A DNA stretch of 64,000 nt from an uncultured Methylocystaceae bacterium (GTDB lineage Bacteria > Pseudomonadota > Alphaproteobacteria > Rhizobiales > Beijerinckiaceae), in NCBI GenBank assembly GCA_937870755.1, contig CALMZV010000069.1, positions 1-64,000 on the forward strand. Reading direction: 5' to 3'. A model generated the notes under the pieces. That model was not told the origin of the DNA and made no database searches. It saw nothing but the letters and a program-made list of their open reading frames with translations. Positions 36,597 through 45,142 of this stretch are shown piece by piece; the first letter of the stretch is position 1, and the number at the start of each line of letters is the position of its first letter. The translations under genes were made by a program, and so were the position numbers.

Positions 36597-36860
36597 ATGA
36601 ACGAAACGGACAAGGCCAAGCTGGTCGAAGACCTGATCGACGTCATCTGCAAGGAGGGCATGGTCGACCGCGAGAAGGCGACGCCCGACGCGACGATCGA
36701 AAGCCTGGACCTGAAATCGATCGATATCGTCATGATTCTGACGGCGATCGAGGAAAAATTCGACGTCTACATCCCGATGGACGGCTCCTTTCAGGAGGCC
36801 AAGACCGTCCAGGAGCTGATCGACGCGCTGGCGACCTATATCCAGAAAGAGAAGGCCTGA
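36597..36860 (+). CDS. Specialised acyl carrier protein
   Basis: Carrier for acyl chains through a phosphopantetheine arm. The 87-residue protein has the ACP fold; the attachment serine is Ser41 in LDLKSIDIVMIL. The usual DSL motif is replaced by KSI, a variant found in non-housekeeping carrier proteins. The segment AIEEKFDVYIPMDG follows. The start ATG (MNETDKAKLVEDLI) was chosen because upstream residues in the same frame look non-coding. The stop and the ketosynthase ATG overlap (TGATG), which implies coupled synthesis with its partner. Confidence 0.92.
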   Translation: MNETDKAKLVEDLIDVICKEGMVDREKATPDATIESLDLKSIDIVMILTAIEEKFDVYIPMDGSFQEAKTVQELIDALATYIQKEKA

Positions 36861-38077
36861 TGGCGGAGACCCGTTCGGTCGTCGTCACGGGCATGGGGGC
36901 GGTTTCGGCGGCCGGCGTCGGCTGGAAACCGCTGTGGGAGGCCGCGCGCGACGGGCGCTCGCTCATCGGCCCGCTGGAGTTCGCCCGCGATTATCCCGGC
37001 CGAATCAAGATCGGCGCGCAGGTGCGGGGATTCCAGCCCGCCGACCACCTCGACAAGGCGACGCTGGCCTACAGCGACCCGTTCACCCAATACGCGCTGG
37101 TGGCGGGCGACGAGGCCGTGCGCAACGCCGGCTTCAACGGCAAGGCGGCGGGGGGCGACCGCTGCGCGGTCATTCTCGGCTCCGGCATCGGGGGCGTGCG
37201 CACCATCGACGATGGTCTCTACAATCTCTACGCCAAGGGCCAGAAGCCGGAAATCCTCAGCATTCCCAAGCTCATCGGCAGCGCCGCGCCTGCCATGATG
37301 TCGATGCGGTTCGACGCCCGCGGGCCGGTTTTCACGGTCACCAGCGCCTGTTCCTCCGCCAGCCAGGCGATCGGCATGGGCATGCACATGGTGCGGTCGG
37401 GCATGGTCGACCGGGCGCTGGTCGGCGGCGCGGAGGCGAGCCTTTCGGTCGGCACCCAGATGACCTGGGAGATGCTGCGCGTTCTCACTCCCGATAAATG
37501 CCGGCCCTTCTCCAAGGGCCGCAACGGCATGAGCATCGGCGACGGGGCGGCGATCTTCGTTCTGGAGGCGGAGGAGGCGGCCCGCGCGCGCGGCGCGCCC
37601 GTTCTCGCCCGGCTCGTCGGCTACGGCACCTCCGCGGACGCCCGCGACCCCATCCGTCCGGATGTCGAAGGCTCGACGCTCGCCATGCAGCGCGCGCTGG
37701 AAGACGCGGGCGCATCGGCCGACGAGATCGACTATGTGAACGCGCACGGCACCGCGACCGCGCTCAACGATCCGACCGAGGCGGAGGCGATGGGCCGCAT
37801 TTTCGGCGAACGCGCCGCCACGGTGCCCGTGTCCTCCACTAAGCCGATCCACGGCCACGGACTGGGCGCGGCCGGCGCGCTCGAATTCGTGGTGACGCTA
37901 ATGGCGATGGCCGAAAACGTCGCGCCGCCGACCATCAATTTTCTCGAAGCCGATCCGAAATGCCCGGTCGACTGCGTGCCGAACACGGCGCGTCCGACGC
38001 GCATTCGCACGGCGATGTCCAACTCCTTCGCCTTCGGCGGCATCAACGCCACGCTCGTCGTGCGGGCGGCGGACTGA
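36860..38077 (+). CDS. Beta-ketoacyl-ACP synthase (FabF/NodE-like)
   Basis: Condensing enzyme that extends an acyl-ACP by two carbons. From the ATG at 36860 it has 405 residues, normal for the FabF class. The catalytic set is complete: Cys164 in TSACSSASQAIG, His296 in NAHGTAT, and Lys328 with His333 in TKPIHGHGLGAAG. The opening RSVVVTGMGAVSAAG is typical. The dedicated ACP just upstream and the reductase and hotdog genes just downstream indicate a specialised elongation system rather than housekeeping synthesis, comparable in outline with NodF/NodE. Confidence 0.94.
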   Translation: MAETRSVVVTGMGAVSAAGVGWKPLWEAARDGRSLIGPLEFARDYPGRIKIGAQVRGFQPADHLDKATLAYSDPFTQYALVAGDEAVRNAGFNGKAAGGDRCAVILGSGIGGVRTIDDGLYNLYAKGQKPEILSIPKLIGSAAPAMMSMRFDARGPVFTVTSACSSASQAIGMGMHMVRSGMVDRALVGGAEASLSVGTQMTWEMLRVLTPDKCRPFSKGRNGMSIGDGAAIFVLEAEEAARARGAPVLARLVGYGTSADARDPIRPDVEGSTLAMQRALEDAGASADEIDYVNAHGTATALNDPTEAEAMGRIFGERAATVPVSSTKPIHGHGLGAAGALEFVVTLMAMAENVAPPTINFLEADPKCPVDCVPNTARPTRIRTAMSNSFAFGGINATLVVRAAD

Positions 38078-38080
38078 ACG

Positions 38081-38470
38081 ATGTCCGCGCCGGAGCGCCC
38101 TGCGGCCGAGGCTTTTGCCTTCGGCCCGTTCGATGCGACGGCGGATGCGACCCAGATCGCGGCTTTCGCGCGCGCGACCGGCGCGGCCGGCGCGCCGTTC
38201 GTCTTTCCCATCGCGCTGATGGCGACGCCCGCCGCGCGCGCGGCGATAGCCGACATGATCGGACCCGGATTCCTGCCCGTGCACGAGAGCCAGTCGTTCG
38301 AGGCCGAGGCGCCGCTCGCGCCGGGCGTCTATGTCCTTGCCGGCACGGCGCGGCGCGAGCGCGCGCCCGAACGGCTGACCATCGAGGCGCGGGTGACGAC
38401 GCCGCCGGGGACGACGGTCGCGCGGCTGCGCACCGCGCTGCGGCTGTTTCCGACGGGGCCGACGCCATGA
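38081..38470 (+). CDS. Hotdog-fold protein without the hydratase motif
   Basis: Protein of 129 residues whose pattern (FAFGPFDATADATQIAAFAR, HESQSFEAEAPLAPG, strand-rich end) fits a MaoC-like or FAS1-type N-terminal hotdog domain. The catalytic Asp-x4-His motif of hydratases is not present. The next gene encodes a hotdog protein that has this motif and overlaps by 4 nt. I infer a two-subunit dehydratase like mycobacterial HadA/HadB, with this gene as the structural or substrate-binding subunit. Similarity is moderate, so the function is inferred from context. Confidence 0.7.
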   Translation: MSAPERPAAEAFAFGPFDATADATQIAAFARATGAAGAPFVFPIALMATPAARAAIADMIGPGFLPVHESQSFEAEAPLAPGVYVLAGTARRERAPERLTIEARVTTPPGTTVARLRTALRLFPTGPTP

Positions 38471-38865
38471 TCGCGCGCGGCGAATCGATGCCGGCGCGCA
38501 CGCTCGGGCCGTTCGACGCGGCGGCGGTGGCGGCCTATGCGGCAGCCTCCGGCGATGACAATCCGCTGCATGTGGACGCGGCGCTGGCGCGCGCGGCTGG
38601 CTTTTCCGCGCCGCCCGTGCATGGAATGCTGATCATGGCGGCGATCGAACCCGCGCTGGCGCAATGGCGGCCGGACCTGCGGCTGAAGCGGCTTTCCGGC
38701 ACGTTCGCCGAACCGCTGCTCGTCGGCGAAGACGCCAGGCTCGTCGCGCGCGTGGTGCGCGCGGACGATCGCGAGGCGCTGTTGCGCGTGAGCGTGCAGG
38801 GACCGCGGCGCGCGCCCTGCTTCATCGGCGAGGCGACGCTGGCGCCGCGCGAGGCGGGCGCATGA
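38467..38865 (+). CDS. MaoC-like (R)-hydratase/dehydratase
   Basis: Hotdog enzyme of 132 residues that should dehydrate a 3-hydroxyacyl thioester or hydrate the enoyl form. The hydratase-2 signature is present: YAAASGDDNPLHVDAALARA, with Asp30 and His35 as the expected catalytic pair. PPVHGMLIMA follows, as in the family. The start overlaps the upstream hotdog gene by 4 nt and the stop overlaps the SDR gene by 4 nt. In this operon it would remove water after ketoreduction during chain elongation. Confidence 0.88.
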   Translation: MIARGESMPARTLGPFDAAAVAAYAAASGDDNPLHVDAALARAAGFSAPPVHGMLIMAAIEPALAQWRPDLRLKRLSGTFAEPLLVGEDARLVARVVRADDREALLRVSVQGPRRAPCFIGEATLAPREAGA

Positions 38866-39659
38866 CCCATCGCGCCATTCTCATCACCGGCGCCTCCAGC
38901 GGCATCGGCCGCGCGCTGGCGCTGGAATACGCCGCGCCGGGCGTGACGCTGCATCTGGTGGGACGCGACGCCGCGCGGCTGGAGGAGACCGCCGCCGCCG
39001 CGCGCGCGAAAGGGGCGCAGGCGCAGGCCCACAGGCTGGATGTGCGCGACCGCGCGGGGCTCGGCGCCGCGCTGGCGGCCATCGACGCGCAGACGCCGCT
39101 CGATCTCGTCGTCGCCAACGCAGGCGTCACCACCGGGCTGCCGGCGGGCGCGCTCGCGGAGGATCCGGAAGCCGTGCGCGGCATCATCGCCATCAACCTG
39201 CTGGGGGCCCTCAACACGATCGAACCGATGATCGAACCGTTCTGCGCGCGCGGGCGCGGCGTGCTGGCGCTCACCGGCTCGCTCGCCGCGCTGCGCGGCC
39301 TGCCCTATTCGCCGGCTTACTGCGCCACCAAGGCCGCGGTCCACCTCTATGCCGAATCGCTGCGCGGCAAGCTGCGGCAGCGCGGCGTGAAAGTGTCGCT
39401 GATCGTGCCGGGCTTCGTGCATACGCCGCTCAACGCCGATCTCGTATCGCTGAAGCCTCTGGCCATGTCGGACGCCAGGGCGGCGCGGATCATCCGGCGC
39501 GGGCTCGACCGCGGCAGGCCGACGATCGTTTTTCCGCGCCTGCTGTACTGGGGCATACGGCTCCTGACGGTGCTTCCGGCGGGGCTGGTGGACTATTTCA
39601 TGGTGCGCCAGCACGTGGACGTGCCGGTCACGCGCGAACGGGAGGCATTGGACCGTTGA
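38862..39659 (+). CDS. Short-chain dehydrogenase/reductase (probable ketoreductase)
   Basis: NAD(P)-dependent oxidoreductase of 265 residues. The cofactor motif is TGASSGIG (9-16), NAG is at 86-88, and the catalytic residues are Ser140, Tyr153 and Lys157 (YCATK). The C-terminus is hydrophobic (PRLLYWGIRLLTVLPAGLVDYF), suggesting membrane association. This fits reduction of a keto group on a lipid; the role as 3-ketoacyl reductase is inferred from the neighbouring ketosynthase and dehydratase. The start overlaps the hydratase stop, and the stop overlaps the TTG start of the next gene. Confidence 0.88.
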   Translation: MTHRAILITGASSGIGRALALEYAAPGVTLHLVGRDAARLEETAAAARAKGAQAQAHRLDVRDRAGLGAALAAIDAQTPLDLVVANAGVTTGLPAGALAEDPEAVRGIIAINLLGALNTIEPMIEPFCARGRGVLALTGSLAALRGLPYSPAYCATKAAVHLYAESLRGKLRQRGVKVSLIVPGFVHTPLNADLVSLKPLAMSDARAARIIRRGLDRGRPTIVFPRLLYWGIRLLTVLPAGLVDYFMVRQHVDVPVTREREALDR

Positions 39660-40831
39660 GCGCCCTCGTGCACTACGCGCAGATCGGGGCGAGCGTGTTC
39701 GTCGCCGCAGCCTTCGTGGGTCTGGCGCTGACGGTCGCGCTCGGCATGGCGCAGCGGCGCCTGACCGCGCGCCGACCGCGCCGCGCCGACCGGCCGCCGG
39801 TGAGCGTGGTGGTGCCGATCAAGGCGCTCGACGAGGGATTCGTCGCCGCGCAGGAATCGCTGTTTGCGCAGGACTACCCGGACTTCGACCTGACGATCAC
39901 GGCGAAGGAGGCGAGTTCGCCGGCCATCGACGCCGCGCGGGCGGTGCTCGCCGCCCATCCCGGCGCGCCGTCGCGCATCGTGCGATCGACAGCGACGTTC
40001 GCGGCCAGCCCCAAGGTCAACAATCTCTACCAGGCGATCGAGGACGCCCCGCACGACATCGTCTTCATGAAGGATTCCAACATCGCGATTCCGACCAACG
40101 GCATGTCGGAGGCCATCGCCTGCCTGACGGGCGAGGTGGGGCTCGTCGTCGCCGTACCCGAAGCGCGCGGGGCGGAGAATTTCGCCGCGGAGATCGAAGC
40201 CTCCATCATGAACCAGTCGCACGGCCGCATTCTGGCGGCCGCCGCCGCGCTCGGCCTGGGGTTCGGCGTGGGCAAGCTGATGGTGTTCCGCCGCTCCGAC
40301 CTGCACAAGGCCGGCGGGTTCGGCGCGATCTCGCACAGCGTGGGCGAGGATTCGGCGCTCGCCCGCAAACTGGAGGAGATCGGCCTGCGGACGGTTTTCA
40401 TGGGCGCCCCGATCTATCAGAGCCTGGGGCGCCGGCGAATCGGCGACGTATTCCATCGCCAGTTGCGCTGGACGGTGATCCGCCGCCACAACGAGACGTT
40501 CGCCTTCCTGATCGAGCCGCTGGGGCTGGCCTCCTGCACGGCGCTGGCGGCCGCTTTCGCCGCCCCGCTGTGGGGCGCGCCGGCCTGGGCGGGCGCCGCC
40601 GGGGCGCTGACCCTGTGGTTCGGCTGCGAGACGCTGCTTGCCTTGGCGCGCGGCTGGGATGTATCGAAGACCGCGCCGCTCGCGATGGTCGCGCGCGACG
40701 CGATGATGTTCGCCGTATGGCTGTCGGCCTGGTTCACCCGCAACGTGGTGTGGGCCGCGCAGGTGTTCGAGGCGCATCGCGAGAACGAGACGGCCGAGGC
40801 GCCGCAGGTTGCGAGGGGAAAGGATAAGTGA
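39656..40831 (+). CDS. GT21-like lipid glycosyltransferase
   Basis: Membrane glycosyltransferase of 391 residues with a TTG start that overlaps the SDR stop. There is an N-terminal membrane segment (about 10-30), a GT-A catalytic domain and at least two C-terminal membrane segments (about 290-370). The ceramide-glucosyltransferase pattern is visible: VSVVVPIKALDEG, SPKVNNL, KDSNI (second Asp), GEDSALARKL (third Asp) and RQLRW in place of QxxRW. Relatives act on ceramide or hopanoid-type lipids (HpnI). The acceptor here is probably the lipid made by the upstream acyl enzymes. Confidence 0.85.
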   Translation: MSALVHYAQIGASVFVAAAFVGLALTVALGMAQRRLTARRPRRADRPPVSVVVPIKALDEGFVAAQESLFAQDYPDFDLTITAKEASSPAIDAARAVLAAHPGAPSRIVRSTATFAASPKVNNLYQAIEDAPHDIVFMKDSNIAIPTNGMSEAIACLTGEVGLVVAVPEARGAENFAAEIEASIMNQSHGRILAAAAALGLGFGVGKLMVFRRSDLHKAGGFGAISHSVGEDSALARKLEEIGLRTVFMGAPIYQSLGRRRIGDVFHRQLRWTVIRRHNETFAFLIEPLGLASCTALAAAFAAPLWGAPAWAGAAGALTLWFGCETLLALARGWDVSKTAPLAMVARDAMMFAVWLSAWFTRNVVWAAQVFEAHRENETAEAPQVARGKDK

Positions 40832-42099
40832 CTTTCCACAGCTTGCTGGTCGGCATGATCGACGCGGCGCTCACGCTTTGCGTGCTCGGCATGGCCGCCA
40901 TCGGCGTCAGCTTTCTCGTGCTCGTCGCACGTTTTCTCTACGACCAGGCGCGCGGCCATCGCGCGCTGCCCGACGCACCGCCGCTGGGGGATGCGGACCT
41001 GCCGCATGTCGTGCTGCAAATCCCCTGTTTCAACGAGCGCCATGTGGTGGAAGGCGCGCTACGCGCCGCCGCGCAGCTCGATTATCCGAAAGACAAGCTG
41101 CACATCCAGCTTCTCGACGATTCCACCGACGAAACCAGCGGCATCGCCGAGGCGGTCGTGCAGGAGCTGAAGGCGCAGGGGTTCGACGTTCTCCATCTCC
41201 AGCGCGAGGATCGTTCGGGCTTCAAGGCGGGCGCCTGCGCGCAGGGGCTGAAACTGTCGGACGCGCCGTTCGTGGCGATGCTCGACATCGATTTTCGCCC
41301 GCCGACCGACTGGCTGCGGCTGGCCATTCCCGTCATCGTCGCCGACCCCAGGGCCGGTTTCGTGCAGGCGCGCTGCGAATTCGCCAATTACCGCAAGAAC
41401 TGGCTGACGCGCGTGCAGGGGCTGATCCTCGACGGGCATTTCATGATCGAGCAGCGTTCGCGCGCGAGCCTGGGCTGGCTGTTCCAGTTCAACGGCACGG
41501 GCGGGGTGTGGCGCCGCGCGGCGATCGATTCGGTCGGCGGCTGGCTCGACTATTCGCTGACCGAGGATCTCGACCTGACGATCCGCACCGCGCTTGCGGG
41601 CTGGCATGGACGTTTTCTCGAAACGCCCGCGATCCCCGGCCAGATGCCGGAAGGCATGCGCGACTGGCGACGCCAGCAGCGGCGCTGGTCGAACGGCTTC
41701 ATTCAGGTGGCGCAGCGCACGATCGGACCGCTGTGGGCCGCGCCGTGGACGCTCGCACAGCGGCTCGCCGCCGTCGCGCTGGTGCTGCATCAGGTGTTCT
41801 TTCCGCTCTGCGCGGCCGCCATCGTGCTAACGCTGGTCGGCGCGCTCGCCCACCTGTCGTTTGCGCCCTACATCCCGCTGCTCGCCTGCGTGGCGGCGCT
41901 GACCACGGCGGTCGTGGTCGGCATGACGCTGCCGCCCTATCTGGCGCTCGGACGCGGGCCGCTCTGGCTCTATTTCGCCACCATGGCGATCCTGCCGCCG
42001 CTGTTCATCTATCTGGCGGTCGCCAATGCGCCGAAGATCATTTCCACGGCGCGCGGCCGGGTGGAACAGTTCAAGCGCACGCCCAAGATCGAGCACTGA
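40828..42099 (+). CDS. GT2 processive-type membrane glycosyltransferase (cellulose synthase-like)
   Basis: Inverting glycosyltransferase of 423 residues with a GTG start and a strong purine-rich ribosome binding site (GAGGGGAAAGGA). It overlaps the previous stop by 4 nt. One or two N-terminal membrane segments precede the catalytic domain with VVLQIPCFNER, DDSTDE, DIDFRP (DxD), TEDLDLTIR and QQRRWSNGF (QxxRW). Three or four membrane segments follow. This layout resembles CslA-type mannan/glucomannan synthases and related GT2 enzymes. It would add further sugars, perhaps a chain, to the glycolipid. Confidence 0.87.
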   Translation: MTFHSLLVGMIDAALTLCVLGMAAIGVSFLVLVARFLYDQARGHRALPDAPPLGDADLPHVVLQIPCFNERHVVEGALRAAAQLDYPKDKLHIQLLDDSTDETSGIAEAVVQELKAQGFDVLHLQREDRSGFKAGACAQGLKLSDAPFVAMLDIDFRPPTDWLRLAIPVIVADPRAGFVQARCEFANYRKNWLTRVQGLILDGHFMIEQRSRASLGWLFQFNGTGGVWRRAAIDSVGGWLDYSLTEDLDLTIRTALAGWHGRFLETPAIPGQMPEGMRDWRRQQRRWSNGFIQVAQRTIGPLWAAPWTLAQRLAAVALVLHQVFFPLCAAAIVLTLVGALAHLSFAPYIPLLACVAALTTAVVVGMTLPPYLALGRGPLWLYFATMAILPPLFIYLAVANAPKIISTARGRVEQFKRTPKIEH

Positions 42100-42111
42100 T
42101 CGGCGACGCGT

Positions 42112-42492
42112 TCAGTCCTCCTCCTCGTCCGGCACGATGCGCCCGTTGACGCGCGCGATGAGCACCGGCGACGGCTTGAACGTGACGACCCGGCGCGGCG
42201 TGATCGGCGCCTCGACGCCGGTCTTGGGATTGCGGCCGATGCGTTCGCGTTTCGCGCGGACGTGGAAGGCGCCGAACGAGCGCAATTTCACCGGCTCGTT
42301 GCGGTCGAGACTGTCGGAGATTTCCTCCAGCGTCATCTCGAATATGGCGCGCGCCTGCACCCGCGACAGCGATGGGCAGGCGGAATAGACCGCCTCCAGC
42401 ACATCCGCGCGCGTGACGGTGTGGTTGGCGCGCGCCGACGGATCCTTCGCCGCGCTCTCGACAATGCTGTTTCTGGCTAGCTTTTCGATCAT
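42112..42492 (-). CDS. IHF-alpha-like DNA-bending protein
   Basis: HU/IHF-family nucleoid protein of 126 residues. The HU core begins at about residue 27 (VTRADVLEAVYSACPSLS) and the DNA-contacting arm is RNPKTGVEAPITPRRVVTFKPS, which is IHF-like rather than HU-like. It carries an N-terminal extension of about 25 residues and an acidic tail (VPDEEED). The usual alphaproteobacterial ihfA neighbours were not seen, so this may be a second, divergent member. It converges on the last glycosyltransferase gene with 12 nt between. Confidence 0.8.
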   Translation of the reverse strand: MIEKLARNSIVESAAKDPSARANHTVTRADVLEAVYSACPSLSRVQARAIFEMTLEEISDSLDRNEPVKLRSFGAFHVRAKRERIGRNPKTGVEAPITPRRVVTFKPSPVLIARVNGRIVPDEEED

Positions 42493-42567
42493 GACGATCC
42501 GGGCTGACGCCCCCCCTTTACGACGCACGCCATTCGCTCCGCCCCGGTTGCCGCGCCCAAATCACGC

Positions 42568-42606
42568 GCACATGTCAGCCGCACATGTCAGCCGCACATG
42601 TCACGC
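42568..42606. repeat. Three 13-bp direct repeats containing ACATGT
   Basis: GCACATGTCAGCC occurs at 42568-42580 and 42581-42593, with a variant (GCACATGTCACGC) at 42594-42606. Each unit contains the palindrome ACATGT. They lie 76-114 nt upstream of the IHF-like start codon and could be operator sites or a slippage duplication. Confidence 0.75.
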
Positions 42607-42883
42607 GCCCTAATCCCTCCGGCGCTTGCAGACGCAAGGCGATCGCGCATTCCCGATTTCTCGTCGTTGCTGGCGCGCCGGCTGGAACCCTTCTGCCCCG
42701 TGGCCCTCAGCGCGACGACATCCACATCCCGACATCGAGAAGGCCCCGACCTTAAGCCCAATTCCCGGGATCGGAAAGCCGCCCGACACGGCAAAGCGTT
42801 CGGATGTCTACTATTTTCAATCCTGTTCGAACCTTGCGTCGCAACCTGTGCGCCGCACGACGAACCAAGGAAATGGAATGCGC

Positions 42884-42915
42884 AAAAAAAAGGCGCGGTT
42901 TCCCGCGCCTTCCTG
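42884..42915 (-). terminator. Intrinsic terminator of groES-groEL
   Basis: On the minus strand the stem GGCGCGG / CCGCGCC with a four-base loop is followed by eight T residues. It lies about 40 nt beyond the groEL stop. Confidence 0.88.
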
Positions 42916-42952
42916 ATTTTTGGAAGCGCGGCCTGCCGCGCTTCTTATGCGA

Positions 42953-44593
<1,641 letters not shown>

Positions 44594-44616
44594 CTACTCC
44601 AGAATGGGTCGCAAAA

Positions 44617-44904
44617 TCAGGCGATAACGCCCATGATGTCGCTTTCCTTCATGATCAGAAGGTCTTCGCCGTCGATCTTGACTTCGGTGCCCGACCATTT
44701 GCCGAACAGCACGCGGTCGCCGGCCTTCACGTCCAGCGGAACGAGCTTGCCGCTCTCGTCGCGCGCGCCGGGGCCGGCGGCGACGATCTCGCCTTCCTGC
44801 GGCTTCTCCTTCGCGGTGTCCGGGATGATGATGCCGCCCTTGGTCTTCTCTTCGCTGTCGATGCGCTTGACGACCACGCGGTCGTGCAGGGGACGGAATT
44901 TCAT
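44617..44904 (-). CDS. groS: Co-chaperonin GroES (10 kDa)
   Basis: Lid of the GroEL chamber. The 95-residue protein begins [20 protein letters not shown] and has the mobile loop [17 protein letters not shown]. The ATG at 44904 fits the family; the frame upstream is non-homologous. The transcript starts at the promoter near 45005-45033, and a CIRCE element lies between promoter and gene. Confidence 0.98.
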   Translation of the reverse strand: MKFRPLHDRVVVKRIDSEEKTKGGIIIPDTAKEKPQEGEIVAAGPGARDESGKLVPLDVKAGDRVLFGKWSGTEVKIDGEDLLIMKESDIMGVIA

Positions 44905-44966
44905 TCTTGCGTTTCCTGTACTTGGCGGCCCGCAGCGACGCGCGGCGCCGGAAAGGGAGGTTTGTG

Positions 44967-44993
44967 TTAGCACTCACGAGAGGCGAGTGCTAA
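44967..44993. promoter_or_regulatory. CIRCE operator (HrcA binding site)
   Basis: TTAGCACTC, nine bases, then GAGTGCTAA: a perfect match to the CIRCE inverted repeat recognised by the heat-shock repressor HrcA. It lies about 60 nt before groES and just after the predicted transcription start, where HrcA would block expression at normal temperature. Confidence 0.97.
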
Positions 44994-45004
44994 CAGCAGG
45001 CGGG

Positions 45005-45033
45005 AGATAAGGACGCCGCGGCGTTCCTGTCAA
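45005..45033 (-). promoter_or_regulatory. Near-consensus sigma-70 promoter of groES-groEL
   Basis: On the minus strand TTGACA (perfect -35), a 17-nt spacer and TTATCT (-10). Transcription would begin near 44998, about 5 nt before the CIRCE element. This arrangement fits a strong housekeeping promoter held down by HrcA. Confidence 0.85.
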
Positions 45034-45142
45034 GACGCGGGTCGAATTTTGGGTGAACGCGGCCTCCCTCTCCGCGCGGGGGGGGCGAGCCCCTTGCCTT
45101 GGCGCGCGCGCGCCGCGATCCTGCGCGAAAGCGGGAATCATC

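Larger units (their letters stand above)
42493..42952. other. Intergenic region between the IHF-like gene and groEL
   Basis: A 460-nt gap between two minus-strand genes. It includes the presumed promoter of the IHF-like gene with three 13-bp repeats at 42568-42606, about 280 nt of unassigned sequence, and the groEL terminator at 42884-42915. A plus-strand open frame starting at 42598 runs through the terminator into the antisense of groEL and was rejected. Confidence 0.6.

Noticed and set aside
36597..42099. Aryl-polyene or rhizobial VLCFA lipid-A cluster
   Set aside because: The outer-membrane carrier, MMPL exporter, thioesterase, LpxXL and AcpXL markers of those clusters were not seen, and only one ketosynthase is present.
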